DNA from: Pseudomonas jinjuensis
GTDB taxonomy: Bacteria > Pseudomonadota > Gammaproteobacteria > Pseudomonadales > Pseudomonadaceae
Direction of reading: 5' to 3'
Length of the DNA stretch: 64,000 bases
Assembly: GCF_900103845.1 (NCBI RefSeq)
Contig: NZ_FNIJ01000022.1
Span: 34,770 to 98,769, forward strand
Below the pieces are notes generated by a model, which saw nothing but the letters and a program-made list of their open reading frames with translations, did no database searches and was not told the origin of the DNA. Positions within the stretch are counted from its first letter, which is position 1; every line of letters starts with the position of its first letter. Positions 33,388 to 42,692 of this stretch are shown in pieces. The position numbers and the translations under genes were made by a program.

Positions 33388-34275
33388 ATGCCCTGGAATA
33401 GCCTGCTCGGTCCGCTGGACCGGCTGCCCGCCGGTCTTTCCCTGGAAGACTGGTACGCCGAACTGCTCAGCGCCGCCGGCACGGCCAACAGCCTGTTCCT
33501 CGCCGTGCATGGCGGGCGGCTGGCGGCGACCCCGGGGCTGGCCTTCCTCGCCGGCTACCAGGCGGCCCTGCGCGCGCTGTGGCCGGCCGCGCCGGCGAGC
33601 CTGGGGGCGCTGTGCGTGACCGAGAACAGGAGCGTGCGCCCGGCCGACCTCAGCACCCGCCTAGACGACCTGCTGCTGCACGGGTGCAAGGATTTCGTCA
33701 CCGCCGGCGAGAGCGCCGCCTGGTGGCTGGTGGCCGCCCGCGACGAGGCCGACGGCGAGGCGCCGCGCCTGGCGCTGGCGGTGGTGCTGGCCGGCACGCC
33801 CAACGCGAGGCTGGAGAGCCTGCCGCCGCTGCCGCTGATGCCGGACATCCCGCATGCCCGCCTGCTGCTGGAAGGCGCCCACTGCGAGCTGCTGCCCGGC
33901 GACGGCTGGGATGCCTACTGCAAGCCGTTCCGCACCCTCGAAGACCTGCACGTGCTGGCGGCGATCACCGCCTGGCTCTACGGCGTGGCGCTGCAGTGCG
34001 GCTGGCCGCGCAGCCTGTCGCTGCGCCTGGCGGGGCTGCTCGGCGGATGCGCCGAGGTCGGCCGGCAGCCGACCAGCAAGCCGGCGACCCACCTGCTGCT
34101 CGGAGGGCTGTTCGCCCAGTTCGAGGCGCTGTCGGCGGAGCTGGATGCGGCCTTCGCCCAGGGACCGGCGGAGTGGGCGGCGCTTTGGCAGCGCGATCGT
34201 GGTGTACTGGCGATCGCCGGCAGCGCGCGGGCGAAGCGGCTGGAGAAGGCGCTGGCGGGGCTGGGACTGGAGTAA
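33388..34275 (+). CDS. Protein of unknown function (295 aa), possibly acyl-CoA dehydrogenase-like
   Basis: ATG at 33388 follows ACGAGGAACCCGCG. No signal peptide or transmembrane helix is evident. The layout (Ala/Leu-rich helices, a central beta-rich part [37 protein letters not shown], and a C-terminal helical bundle) resembles a short acyl-CoA dehydrogenase, but I see no clear flavin or catalytic motif. The family is therefore left open. It is divergent from olsBA, with about 140 bp between starts, so it may be linked to lipid metabolism. The stop is followed at once by a GTAGGG repeat. Confidence 0.75.
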   Translation: MPWNSLLGPLDRLPAGLSLEDWYAELLSAAGTANSLFLAVHGGRLAATPGLAFLAGYQAALRALWPAAPASLGALCVTENRSVRPADLSTRLDDLLLHGCKDFVTAGESAAWWLVAARDEADGEAPRLALAVVLAGTPNARLESLPPLPLMPDIPHARLLLEGAHCELLPGDGWDAYCKPFRTLEDLHVLAAITAWLYGVALQCGWPRSLSLRLAGLLGGCAEVGRQPTSKPATHLLLGGLFAQFEALSAELDAAFAQGPAEWAALWQRDRGVLAIAGSARAKRLEKALAGLGLE

Positions 34276-34277
34276 AC

Positions 34278-34359
34278 GTAGGGCGCATGAAGCGGAACGC
34301 TTCATCCGCCAATCCGGCGATCATCCGGTGGATAACGCGGGCGTGTTATTCACCCTACG
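34278..34359. repeat. GTAGGG-ended repeat, GAAGCGGAACGCTTC module, copy 2
   Basis: Opens CGTAGGGCGCATGAAGCGG and closes TTATTCACCCTACGG; same build as 462-549 with a slightly different second half (GGATAACGCGGGCGTGTTA). Confidence 0.8.
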
Positions 34360-34423
34360 GGACAGCACGCTGTTCATATTCGGCCGTCACCATCCCAGGT
34401 GGTAATGGACAAGAGGCCCACCG

Positions 34424-35521
34424 ATGTTCCGCCTGCTGCTCTGCGTGCTGCTGATCTTCTCCGGCCTGTCCGGCGCCGAAGACTGGCCGGTTGACGACTG
34501 GCCGCGCGACCCGGCGCCCACCGGTGCGGCACTGGCGGCGCTGGAGTCCTACGCCTTTCCGCCGCGCGACGACGACGGCCGCCTGGGCGTGCGCACCGAC
34601 GCGCTGCTGGTGGTCCGCGATGGCCGCCTGGTCTACGAGCGCTACGCCGGGCCGACGCAGGTGGACACGCCGCACCTGGTCTGGTCGGTGAGCAAGAGCG
34701 TGCTGGCCTGCGTGCTCGGCGTCGCCTACGGCGAGGGGCGGTTCCATCTCGACGATCCGGCCGCGCAGCATTACCCGCCGCTCGCCCGGCATCCTGGCGT
34801 GACCCTGCGCCATCTGCTGAACTGGTCGTCCGGTCTCGCCTGGGAAGAGGACTACGAATACGCGCCGCTGACCTCCTCGGTGGTGGCGATGCTCTACACC
34901 CGCGGGCGCGACGACATGGCCGCGTTCGCCGCGGATTTCCCGCTGGATGCGCTGCCCGGCCGGCGCGTGCGCTATTCCAGCGGCGACAGCAATCTGCTCT
35001 CGGCGGCGCTGAAAGGGATGACCGGCGACGGTTACGCGGACTATCCCTGGACCGCGCTGTTCGAGCCGCTGGGCATCCGCTCGGCGGTGTGGGAACGCGA
35101 TGGCGCCGGCACCTTCGTCGCCTCGTCCTACCTGTACATGAGCGCCCGCGACCTGGCGCGCGTCGGCCTGCTGATGCAGCGCGACGGGCGCTGGCAGGAG
35201 CGCCGCCTGCTGCCGCAGGACTGGCTGCGCTTCGTGCTCGCCCCCGCCGCGCACTATCAGCCCCGGGAGCATCCGCCCGGCGAGGCGGTGCCCGGCGCGC
35301 ACTGGTGGCTGAACCGCGCCCAGACCGGCGCGCCGGCGCCCTGGCCGCATGCGCCGGAAAGCACCTATGCCGCCCTCGGCCACTGGGGCCAGGCGCTCTA
35401 CGTGCTGCCCGACGACAGGCTGGTGATCGTCCGCTACGCCGACGACCGCGACGCCAGCTACAGCCACGACGCCTTCCTCGCCCTGGCCCGCGCCGCCTTC
35501 GCCGGGGAGGGCGGGCGATGA
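34424..35521 (+). CDS. Secreted serine hydrolase of the beta-lactamase class C fold
   Basis: 365 aa. A signal peptide is visible (MFRLLLCVLLIFSGLSGAEDW, cleavage near residue 18). The catalytic S-x-x-K is SVSK within HLVWSVSKSVLACVLG (about residues 88-91). The second motif position holds Tyr in RVRYSSGDSNLLSAAL, and the third, GHWGQALYV, occupies the place of KTG. These are features of the esterase/D-aminopeptidase side of the family rather than of a true beta-lactamase. The next small gene overlaps it by 4 bp (ATGA), so the two are co-expressed. Substrate unknown. Confidence 0.87.
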   Translation: MFRLLLCVLLIFSGLSGAEDWPVDDWPRDPAPTGAALAALESYAFPPRDDDGRLGVRTDALLVVRDGRLVYERYAGPTQVDTPHLVWSVSKSVLACVLGVAYGEGRFHLDDPAAQHYPPLARHPGVTLRHLLNWSSGLAWEEDYEYAPLTSSVVAMLYTRGRDDMAAFAADFPLDALPGRRVRYSSGDSNLLSAALKGMTGDGYADYPWTALFEPLGIRSAVWERDGAGTFVASSYLYMSARDLARVGLLMQRDGRWQERRLLPQDWLRFVLAPAAHYQPREHPPGEAVPGAHWWLNRAQTGAPAPWPHAPESTYAALGHWGQALYVLPDDRLVIVRYADDRDASYSHDAFLALARAAFAGEGGR

Positions 35522-35853
35522 TCCGCCGCCATCCGCTGCTCGCCGCGCTGGCGCTGCTGGTGCTGGGACTCGCCGCGCTGGGCTGGAGCCAGCGCGTCCA
35601 TCTGGCCGCCTTTCCCGGGATCATCGGCGCCTATACGGCCAAGGAATACTGTTCCTGCCGCTACGTCATGGGGAACTCGGCGGACTATTGCCGGGCCTAT
35701 ACCAGACAGTACGTGCCGATCGACGGCTTCCGCGATGACCCGCATTCCAGACGGGTCACCGCCCGCGGTCTCGGCACGACTGCAACTGCCGCCTGGCTCG
35801 GCGTGCGCGAAGGATGCCGGCTGTTGCCCGAGGCGGATGCCTTGCCCGAATGA
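35518..35853 (+). CDS. Small membrane-anchored protein with Cys-rich segment, partner of the serine hydrolase
   Basis: 111 aa, translationally coupled to the serine hydrolase (4-bp overlap). One N-terminal transmembrane or signal segment (PLLAALALLVLGLAALGW) is followed by AAFPGIIGAYTAKEYCSCRYVMGNSADYCRAY, with three Cys that may pair or bind metal, and a fourth near REGCRLL. The fixed coupling suggests that it works with the hydrolase in the periplasm. Family not recognised. Confidence 0.8.
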   Translation: MIRRHPLLAALALLVLGLAALGWSQRVHLAAFPGIIGAYTAKEYCSCRYVMGNSADYCRAYTRQYVPIDGFRDDPHSRRVTARGLGTTATAAWLGVREGCRLLPEADALPE

Positions 35854-35892
35854 GGTGCGTCGCATGGATTCCCGGCGTGCCAAGGAGGAACC

Positions 35893-36432
35893 ATGCGATA
35901 TCTGTTGTGCGCACTGGCGCTGTTGTCGAGCCCCCTGGTCCTGGCCGACTGGCAGTTGGACGGGGACAGTTCACGGATCAGCTTCGTCTCGGTGAAACGC
36001 GGCGAGATGGCCGAGGTGATGCGGTTCGACCGTCTCAGCGGCCAGATCGACGACAAGGGCGAAGCGCGCATACTCATCCCCATGGAAAGCATCGATAGCG
36101 GTCTGGCGCTGCGCGACGAGCGCCTGCGGCAGAACTTCTTCGACGTAGCCAAGCATCCGCAGGCGACCATCAGCAGCCAGCTCGACCTGTCCAGCTTCGA
36201 CGATCTGCAGGTCGGCCAGTCGCGGACCCAGCAGGTGGACCTGAACCTGGAACTGAACGGCCAGCAGCGCCGGCTCAAGGCCGACGTGCTGGTCAGCCGG
36301 CTGGACGAGGGCAGGGTGCAGGTGGCGATGCTGGAGCCGCTGGCCGAACTCGCCAGCCTGCCGTCCATCACGCCGGAGGTGCCGGTATTCGCGGTGCTCG
36401 GCTTCCGCCAGGTGGTCACCCAGCAGCCCTGA
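35893..36432 (+). CDS. YceI-family periplasmic protein, copy A
   Basis: 179 aa with a signal peptide cleaved near residue 18 (LALLSSPLVLA|DW). The lipocalin-like YceI barrel is recognised by WQLDGDSSRISFVSVKRG, GQIDDKGEARILIPMESIDSG and RDERLRQNFFDVAKHPQATISSQL. YceI proteins bind polyisoprenoid-type lipids. AAGGAGGAACC precedes ATG. It is the first of two tandem paralogues. Confidence 0.88.
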   Translation: MRYLLCALALLSSPLVLADWQLDGDSSRISFVSVKRGEMAEVMRFDRLSGQIDDKGEARILIPMESIDSGLALRDERLRQNFFDVAKHPQATISSQLDLSSFDDLQVGQSRTQQVDLNLELNGQQRRLKADVLVSRLDEGRVQVAMLEPLAELASLPSITPEVPVFAVLGFRQVVTQQP

Positions 36433-36511
36433 TGCCTCCATCGGGCGGTTTGCAATGGCGCGCGGGGCCGCTATCGTTTCGCCCTGTCCGTCCCGCGCTT
36501 CAAGGAACCCC

Positions 36512-37087
36512 ATGCGCTCGCTGTTCGCCTTCCTCGCCGCGGCCCTCTGCGCCGCATCCGCCCAGGCCGCCTGGTATCTCGACTACGAGTCGTCGCGGCT
36601 GACCTTCGTCACCAGCAAGAACGCCGACGTGGCCGAGGTGAGCCGCTTCCTGGTGATGCACGGCACGGTCGACGACAAGGGCCAGGCCAGCCTGCGCATC
36701 GAGCTGGATTCGGTGAATTCCGGCGTGCCGCTGCGCGACGAACGCATCCGCGAGCTGCTCTTCGACACCGCGCGCTTCCCCGAGGCGAAGGTCTCCGCGC
36801 GCCTCGATCTGCGGCCGATCGTCGGCCTGGCCGACGGCGTGCAGCTGGAGATGCGCCTGCCGATCGAGCTGACCCTGCACGGCAAGAGCCGCCGCTACGT
36901 CGCCGAAGTGCTGGCGACCCGCCTCGACGACCATCGCTTCCAGGTGGTGACGCTGTCCCCGCTGGTGCTGGACGCCGCCGATTTCGGCCTGGCTCCCGGA
37001 GTGGACAAGCTGCGCAAGCTGGCCGGGCTGAAGAGCATCGGCCTGTCGGTGCCGGTGGGCGCCGTGCTGATCTTCGCCTCCCGGTGA
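36512..37087 (+). CDS. YceI-family periplasmic protein, copy B
   Basis: 191 aa from ATG at 36512 (AAGGAACCCC upstream); the longer frame from 36455 would disrupt the signal peptide ([21 protein letters not shown]). It follows the same plan as copy [72 protein letters not shown]. The two diverge enough to be an old duplication. Its stop overlaps the GTG start of the PLD gene by 4 bp, tying a lipid-binding protein to phospholipid synthesis. Confidence 0.88.
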   Translation: MRSLFAFLAAALCAASAQAAWYLDYESSRLTFVTSKNADVAEVSRFLVMHGTVDDKGQASLRIELDSVNSGVPLRDERIRELLFDTARFPEAKVSARLDLRPIVGLADGVQLEMRLPIELTLHGKSRRYVAEVLATRLDDHRFQVVTLSPLVLDAADFGLAPGVDKLRKLAGLKSIGLSVPVGAVLIFASR

Positions 37088-38244
37088 GCGGACCGATCTT
37101 TCCCTGGCGCAGCGGCAACCGCTTCGCCCTGCTCTGCGACGGAGAGAATTTCTTTCCGCGCATGCTCGCCAGCATCGCCCGCGCCGAGCGGCAGGTGGAG
37201 CTGGAACTCTATCTGGTGGAAAGCGGCAGCTGCGCCGAGGCCCTGCTGCACGCGCTGCTGGATGCCCGCGCCCGCGGCGTGCGGGTGCGCTGCCTGTTCG
37301 ACGGCTTCGGCTGCCTGAAACTGGGCAACGGCTGGAGCCAGCAACTGATCGAGGCCGGCGGCGAGTTCCGCCGCTACAACCCGCTGCGCTGGAAGGCCGG
37401 CATAGGCAATCTGTTCCGCGACCATCGCAAGATCCTGGTGGTGGACGAGCAGGTCGCCTATGTCGGCGGCACCGGCGCCACCGACGAATTCTGGTCGGTG
37501 CACGACAACTGCAGCGCCTGGCGCGAAACCATGGTGGAAATGCACGGGCCGGTGGTCGCCGACTGGCAGCTGCTGTTCGAGCGGCAATGGCACGCCAGCC
37601 TCGGCAGCAAGGCCTGGCGGCCGAAGGAACCGGTGCTGCTGCGCCGCCTGCCGCCCTTTCCCAGCAGCGGCCACGGCCTGGGCCGGGTGGCCTATGCCGA
37701 CGCCAGCCAGCACCGCGACATCCTGCAGTCGCTGATCCGCGCGGTGCGCGGCGCGCGCCAGCGGGTGTGGCTGGCGACGCCGTATTTCCTGCCGACCTGG
37801 AAGGTCCGCCAGGCCCTGCGCAAGGCCGCCCGCCGCGGCGTGGAAGTGCGCCTGCTGCTCACCGGCCGTCTCACCGACCATGCGCCGGTGCGCTACGCCG
37901 GCCAGCGCTACTACCCGCGCCTGCTGCGCGCCGGCATCCGCATCTACGAATACCAGCCGCGTTTCCTGCACGCGAAGATGGTCCTGGTGGACGACTGGGC
38001 CAGTGTCGGCTCGTGCAACTTCGACCACTGGAACCTGCGCTTCAACCTGGAAGCCAACGTCGAGGTGCACGACCCGGAATTCACCCTGGCTGTGGCCGAG
38101 TGCATGCTCGGGGATTTCGCCCAGAGCCAGGAGATCGACCTCGCCGCCTGGCACGCGCGGCCCTGGTGGAAGCGCCTGCGCCAGCGCCTGTGGGGCGCGC
38201 TGGACCGCTTCGTGGTGAACTTCCTCGACCGCCGCCGCCGCTGA
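37084..38244 (+). CDS. Phospholipase D-type cardiolipin synthase (ClsB-like)
   Basis: 386 aa with a GTG start overlapping the previous stop (GTGA). Two HKD motifs are complete: [16 protein letters not shown] near residue 118 and [19 protein letters not shown] near 298. There is no N-terminal membrane segment pair, which fits the ClsB/ClsC class more than ClsA. The basic C-terminus ([26 protein letters not shown]) could attach to the membrane. The likely reaction is transfer of a phosphatidyl group to make cardiolipin or a related lipid. Confidence 0.9.
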   Translation: MSGPIFPWRSGNRFALLCDGENFFPRMLASIARAERQVELELYLVESGSCAEALLHALLDARARGVRVRCLFDGFGCLKLGNGWSQQLIEAGGEFRRYNPLRWKAGIGNLFRDHRKILVVDEQVAYVGGTGATDEFWSVHDNCSAWRETMVEMHGPVVADWQLLFERQWHASLGSKAWRPKEPVLLRRLPPFPSSGHGLGRVAYADASQHRDILQSLIRAVRGARQRVWLATPYFLPTWKVRQALRKAARRGVEVRLLLTGRLTDHAPVRYAGQRYYPRLLRAGIRIYEYQPRFLHAKMVLVDDWASVGSCNFDHWNLRFNLEANVEVHDPEFTLAVAECMLGDFAQSQEIDLAAWHARPWWKRLRQRLWGALDRFVVNFLDRRRR

Positions 38245-38312
38245 ATCCCCACCGGCTACTCTGGAGGGATGGCCCGCTCGCGGTGAGCGGACCGCCTGCC
38301 CGGAGAAGCGAG

Positions 38313-38894
38313 ATGGCTGCGAAGAAGATCCTGATGCTGGTCGGCGACTACGCCGAGGACTACGAAACCATGGTGCCGTTCCAGGCGCTGTCGATGGTCG
38401 GCCACGTCGTCCATGCGGTGTGCCCGGAGCGGAAGGCAGGACAGACGGTGCGCACCGCCATCCACGATTTCGAGGGCGACCAGACCTACAGCGAGAAGCC
38501 CGGGCACAACTTCGCCCTGAACGCCGACTTCGCCGACGTGCGCGCCGAGGACTACGACGCGCTGCTGATCCCCGGCGGCCGAGCGCCGGAATACCTGCGC
38601 CTGAACGCCAGGGTGCTCGAACTGGTGCAGGCCTTCGACGCGGCGAAGAAACCCATCGCCACCGTCTGCCACGGCGCCCAGCTGCTGGCCGCCGCCGGCG
38701 TGCTCGAGGGCCGCTCCTGCAGCGCCTACCCGGCCTGCGGCCCGGAAGTGCGCCTGGCCGGCGGCGAGTATGTGGACATCCCGGTGGACGCGGCCCACGT
38801 CGAAGGCAACCTGGTCACCGCCCCGGCCTGGCCGGCGCACCCGGCATGGCTGGCGAAGTTCCTCGGGGTGCTGGGGACGAAGATCGAACTGTAA
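38313..38894 (+). CDS. DJ-1/PfpI family protein
   Basis: 193 aa; GGAGAAGCGAG precedes ATG. The family nucleophile is Cys in [26 protein letters not shown] (VCHG elbow) near residue 115, with a conserved Glu early (EDYET near residue 14). Proteins of this group act as glyoxalase III/chaperone-like or protease-like enzymes; the exact activity is not predictable. It sits after the PLD gene, 68 bp downstream, with its own ribosome site. Confidence 0.9.
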   Translation: MAAKKILMLVGDYAEDYETMVPFQALSMVGHVVHAVCPERKAGQTVRTAIHDFEGDQTYSEKPGHNFALNADFADVRAEDYDALLIPGGRAPEYLRLNARVLELVQAFDAAKKPIATVCHGAQLLAAAGVLEGRSCSAYPACGPEVRLAGGEYVDIPVDAAHVEGNLVTAPAWPAHPAWLAKFLGVLGTKIEL

Positions 38895-38953
38895 GTAGGG
38901 CGGGTGCAACCCGCCGATTTCCTGCGCTGAATGGCGGGTTTCACCCGCCCTAC
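38895..38953. repeat. GTAGGG-ended repeat, GGGCGGGTGCAACCCGCC module, copy 2
   Basis: GTAGGGCGGGTGCAACCCGC to GGCGGGTTTCACCCGCCCTA, directly abutting the DJ-1 gene stop codon. A single inverted GCCAGCAAGCTGG element follows at 38985-39007. The remaining bases to 39131 show only the promoter region of the lipoprotein gene. Confidence 0.8.
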
Positions 38954-39131
38954 GGCGAGTTTCCTTTTGCTTTGTGCCGCGGCTGATCGCCAGCAAGCTG
39001 GTTCCTGCATGCAAAGCCGGGCGTCGGTGGGAGGTGCCCCGGCGATGCGAACTTACACTCGCCGGGAGTACCGGCATGACAGGCAAATGGCTACCATGCG
39101 CAGCGAAAAAACGTGACGGAAAGGAGACGTC

Positions 39132-39845
39132 GTGAAGTACGCGTGCATGTTGTTGTGCCTATTGGTACTGGCTGGTTGCAAATCCCTGGATGAACGAACC
39201 CTCGATACCGAGTACAGCGGGGCGGATGCCGGTTATGTAGTGATCGGCCTCGGGGAGTCGGCTGGAACCGAGTACGAGAAGGTTTCGCTGTTCTACAAGC
39301 GCTCGCTGCTGAATAGCGGGAATCTCGAAGAATACAGTCGGTTCGACTATCCCCCGGGGTGGCAGCCCTTGGCCAAGCCCGATTATCGGAGTGACAAGGA
39401 TGAGGGAGTGGTCCTGACGGCGAAACTGGCTCCCGGCGAGTACGAGTTCGTCAATTTCAATGCCACCATCTTTCGTGCGAACCCCAATTTGTATGGGGCA
39501 TACAGACCTCTCATCTATTCCGCGCCTGAGCCGTTCTCCATCACCTTCATGGTGAGCCCCGGAGTCACGACCTACCTCGGCAACTACCAGGCAGTCGCCT
39601 CGGAAGGTCAGGGCCCAACCGGGTTCATGCGGGAAGGCCCTCCCATCTTCTTGCTGGAAGATCGGGTGGAACGCGATCTGGCCATGGCGTGCAAGCGTGT
39701 GCCGGGATTGTTCAAGACGGTGGAAAACGCCAGCCCCAAGGCAGCCTGGATCAAGCGGGAATATTTCGTCGACGAGATCCCGCCGGAAATTCTCAGCAAG
39801 CAGCGTGGACGGATGAGCCTGCAGGAGATTCTCTGGGGCGGCTGA
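39132..39845 (+). CDS. Lipoprotein of unknown function, AT-richer than neighbours
   Basis: 237 aa with a GTG start (AAGGAGACGTC upstream). The lipobox LAGC gives Cys16 in MKYACMLLCLLVLAGCKSL. The mature part is beta-rich (YVVIGLGESAGTEYEKVSLFYKR, LAPGEYEFVNFNATIF, FSITFMVSPGVTTYLGNYQAV) with a C-terminal helical tail. I recognise no family. Codon use is clearly less GC-biased in third positions than the flanking genes (many TTG, GTT, GAA, AAT, TAT codons), which suggests later acquisition. It occupies the space between the DJ-1 gene and fumarase. Confidence 0.8.
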   Translation: MKYACMLLCLLVLAGCKSLDERTLDTEYSGADAGYVVIGLGESAGTEYEKVSLFYKRSLLNSGNLEEYSRFDYPPGWQPLAKPDYRSDKDEGVVLTAKLAPGEYEFVNFNATIFRANPNLYGAYRPLIYSAPEPFSITFMVSPGVTTYLGNYQAVASEGQGPTGFMREGPPIFLLEDRVERDLAMACKRVPGLFKTVENASPKAAWIKREYFVDEIPPEILSKQRGRMSLQEILWGG

Positions 39846-39898
39846 TGCGCAGCCAGCGTTCATCGTTCCCACGCTTCCGCGTCCAGGCGGCGTCGCTG

Positions 39899-39934
39899 GA
39901 TGGTGGATAACGCTGGCGCGTTATTCACCCTACA
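39899..39934. repeat. Half repeat GGATAACGCTGGCGCGTTA...CACCCTACAG
   Basis: This is the right half of the 462-549 repeat family, lying just before the fumarase terminator. A decayed GTTCCCACGCTTCCGCG half element is at about 39862-39885. Confidence 0.65.
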
Positions 39935-39949
39935 GGGACAGCGCAAACG

Positions 39950-39979
39950 AAAAAGCCCGACGCGAAGGTCGGGCTTTTT
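39950..39979 (-). terminator. Bidirectional terminator after the fumarase gene
   Basis: AAAAAGCCCGAC-GCGAAG-GTCGGGCTTTTT: a 12-bp stem flanked by A and T runs on both sides, 18 bp beyond the fumarase stop. It can serve both strands. Confidence 0.9.
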
Positions 39980-39996
39980 CATGCAGCAGCGAAGTC

Positions 39997-41520
39997 TTAC
40001 TGCACTTCCACTGCCAGGTTCTCGGCGATCTTCTTCTGCCAGATCGCCGGGCCGGTGATGTGCACCGACTCGCCGTTGGTGTCGACCGCGACGGTCACCG
40101 GCATGTCCTTCACGTCGAACTCGTAGATCGCTTCCATGCCCAGTTCAGCGAAGGCCAGGACCTGCGACTTCTTGATCGCCTGGGCGACGAGGTAGGCAGC
40201 GCCGCCGACGGCCATCAGGTACACGGCCTTGTTGTCCTTGATCGCCTCGATGGCGATCGGGCCGCGCTCGGACTTGCCGATCATGCCCAGCAGGCCGGTG
40301 CTTTCGAGGATCTGGCGGGTGAACTTGTCCATGCGCGTGGCGGTGGTCGGGCCGGCCGGGCCAACCACTTCGTCACCGACCGGATCGACCGGGCCGACGT
40401 AGTAGATGAAGCGGCCCTTCAGGTCCACCGGCAGTTCTTCGCCCTTGTTCAGCATGTCGACCATGCGCTTGTGCGCGGCGTCGCGGCCGGTGAGCATCTT
40501 GCCGTTGAGCAGCAGGGTCTCGCCCGGCTTCCAGCTCTGCACTTCTTCCGGGGTGATCTTGTCCAGGTCGACGCGGCGCGCGGACGGGCCGGCTTCCCAG
40601 ACGATATCCGGGTAGGCGTCCAGCGGCGGGGCTTCCAGGGTGGCCGGGCCGGAGCCGTCGAGCACGAAGTGTGCGTGGCGGGTGGCGGCGCAGTTGGGGA
40701 TCATGCACACCGGCAGCGAGGCGGCGTGGGTCGGGTAGTCCATGATCTTGACGTCGAGCACGGTGGTCAGGCCGCCCAGGCCCTGGGCGCCGATGCCCAG
40801 CTGGTTGACCTTGTCGAACAGCTCGAGGCGCATTTCCTCGATCCTGTTCTGTGGGCCGCGGGCCTTCAGTTCGTGGATGTCGATCGGCTCCATCAGGACT
40901 TCCTTGGCCATCACCGCGGCCTTCTCGGCGGTACCGCCGATGCCGATGCCGAGCATGCCCGGCGGGCACCAGCCGGCGCCCATGGTCGGGACGGTCTTCA
41001 GCACCCAGTCGACGATGGAGTCGGACGGGTTGAGCATGGCCATCTTCGACTTGTTCTCGGAACCGCCGCCCTTGGCCGCGACGTCCACTTCCACGGTGTT
41101 GCCCGGGACGATGGAGTAGTGGATCACCGCCGGGGTGTTGTCCCTGGTGTTCTTCCGTGCACCCGCCGGGTCGGCCAGGATGGAAGCGCGCAGGACGTTC
41201 TCCGGCAGGTTGTAGGCGCGGCGCACGCCTTCGTTGATCATGTCGTCGACGCTCATGGTGGCGCCGGCCCAGCTCACGTCCATGCCCACGCGGACGAACA
41301 CGGTGACGATGCCGGTGTCCTGGCAGATCGGGCGGTGGCCGGTGGCGCACATGCGCGAGTTGATCAGGATTTGCGCCATGGAGTCGCGTGCGGCCGGGGA
41401 CTCTTCACGCAGGTAGGCCTCATGCATGGCCTCGATGAAGTCCACCGGGTGGTAGTAGGAAATGAACTGCAGCGCATCGGCGACGCTCTGGATCAGGTCG
41501 TCTTGCTTGATCACGGCCAT
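39997..41520 (-). CDS. fumA: Class I fumarate hydratase
   Basis: 507 aa, iron-sulfur (class I) fumarase of the TCA cycle. The alpha-type domain shows the Cys-containing ligand regions RMCATGHRPICQDTG, GAGWCPPGMLGIGIGGTAEKAA and VCMIPNCAATRHAHF, expected for a [4Fe-4S] cluster. The beta-type domain (residues about 330-500) includes GPTTATRMDKFTRQILESTGLLGMIGKSERG. The start follows GAAGAGGACCGTGCTCC. Length is standard for the fused alpha-beta form. A terminator follows. Confidence 0.96.
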   Translation of the reverse strand: MAVIKQDDLIQSVADALQFISYYHPVDFIEAMHEAYLREESPAARDSMAQILINSRMCATGHRPICQDTGIVTVFVRVGMDVSWAGATMSVDDMINEGVRRAYNLPENVLRASILADPAGARKNTRDNTPAVIHYSIVPGNTVEVDVAAKGGGSENKSKMAMLNPSDSIVDWVLKTVPTMGAGWCPPGMLGIGIGGTAEKAAVMAKEVLMEPIDIHELKARGPQNRIEEMRLELFDKVNQLGIGAQGLGGLTTVLDVKIMDYPTHAASLPVCMIPNCAATRHAHFVLDGSGPATLEAPPLDAYPDIVWEAGPSARRVDLDKITPEEVQSWKPGETLLLNGKMLTGRDAAHKRMVDMLNKGEELPVDLKGRFIYYVGPVDPVGDEVVGPAGPTTATRMDKFTRQILESTGLLGMIGKSERGPIAIEAIKDNKAVYLMAVGGAAYLVAQAIKKSQVLAFAELGMEAIYEFDVKDMPVTVAVDTNGESVHITGPAIWQKKIAENLAVEVQ

Positions 41521-41742
41521 GGAGCACGGTCCTCTTCAGGCGGGAAATTCAGGCTAAAAAGCTGATGGATCACGGCGCGCCGGCTCAGGCCCCGGCGCAA
41601 AACGGCGCCGTAGTATACCGCCACCACCCCGCCGGCACACCGCCCGCGCCCTGACTTTGGTCGGCAAACGCCCGATTTCCGCCTTGCGCGGCGCCGGGCG
41701 GCGGCTCTACCGTGGCCTGCAGACATTTCCCAGGAGAACGAC

Positions 41743-42678
41743 GTGCCGGAAATCCAGGCCGGGGCGCGACAGTGGTCGGTGCCCGCCGGCGCCAACCTGC
41801 TGGACGCCTTGCGCGAGGCGGGAATCGCCGTGCCCTTCAGCTGCCGCGCCGGCAGTTGCCACGCCTGCCTGGTGCGCTGCAGCCACGGCGAGGTGCTCGA
41901 TGCGCTGCCCGGGGCGCTCGACCCGGCGCGGCGCGCGGAGGGCTGGCGGCTGTCCTGCCAGTGCCGGGTGATCGAGGACCTCGCCGTCGAGGTGTTCGAC
42001 CCGCTGCGCGACGGCCTGCCGGCGACGGTGGCGGAAGTGGATTGGCCGGTTGTGGATATCCTCCGCTTGCGCCTGCAGCCCCGGCGGCCGCTGCGCTATC
42101 GCGCGGGACAGCATCTGCTGCTCTGGGGCGGCGGCGTGGCGCGGCCCTATTCGCTGGCCAGCCTGCCGGAGGAGGAGGCGTGGCTGGAATTCCATCTGGA
42201 TTGCCGCGCCCCCGGCGCCTTCTGCGATTTCGCCCGCCAGTTGCGCCCGGGCGACGAGCTGCGCCTGGGCGAACTGCGCGGCGGCGCCCTGCGCTACGAC
42301 CCGGAATGGCAGGAGCGGCCGCTGCTGCTGATGGCCGCCGGCACCGGTCTGGCGCCGCTGTGGGGCGTGCTGCGCGAGGCCCTGCGCGGGCATCACCCGG
42401 GGCCCATCCGCCTCATTCACCTCGCCCATGATGGCGACGGGCATTACCTCGCCGCGGAACTGGCGGAGCTGGCTGCCCGGCACCCGCAGCTGGAAGTGGA
42501 GCTGGTCATCGCCGCGGCAGTGGATGACTTCCTACCCCGTTTGCGTCTTGTGCCGCGCCGAACCATCGCCTTACTCTGCGGCGGCCCCGCCAGCGTCGAC
42601 CTGTTCGCCCGCCGCCTGTATCTGGCCGGCGTGCCGCGCAGCCAGTTGCTGGCCGACATCTTTCTGCCTCACGCCTGA
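41743..42678 (+). CDS. 2Fe-2S ferredoxin/FAD oxidoreductase
   Basis: 311 aa with a GTG start after CAGGAGAACGAC. The plant-type ferredoxin domain has Cys34, Cys39 and Cys42 (FSCRAGSCHACLVRC) plus Cys72 or Cys74 (LSCQCRV). A ferredoxin-NADP reductase unit follows: RPYSLASLP (FAD-binding R-x-Y-S, near residue 142), LLMAAGTGLAPLWGVL (NAD(P)-binding GTGLAP), and a C-terminal CGGPASVD. It feeds electrons to an unknown acceptor. It is 14 bp upstream of the enoyl-CoA hydratase gene and probably co-transcribed with it. Confidence 0.9.
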   Translation: MPEIQAGARQWSVPAGANLLDALREAGIAVPFSCRAGSCHACLVRCSHGEVLDALPGALDPARRAEGWRLSCQCRVIEDLAVEVFDPLRDGLPATVAEVDWPVVDILRLRLQPRRPLRYRAGQHLLLWGGGVARPYSLASLPEEEAWLEFHLDCRAPGAFCDFARQLRPGDELRLGELRGGALRYDPEWQERPLLLMAAGTGLAPLWGVLREALRGHHPGPIRLIHLAHDGDGHYLAAELAELAARHPQLEVELVIAAAVDDFLPRLRLVPRRTIALLCGGPASVDLFARRLYLAGVPRSQLLADIFLPHA

Positions 42679-42692
42679 ACAAAGGAATTGCC

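Noticed and set aside
34424..35521. AmpC beta-lactamase
   Set aside because: S-x-x-K is present but the Y-x-N and KTG motifs are not; it is an esterase/peptidase-like relative.
40060..41565. 501-aa open frame opposite the fumarase gene
   Set aside because: Antisense to a conserved class I fumarase; no motif or ribosome site.
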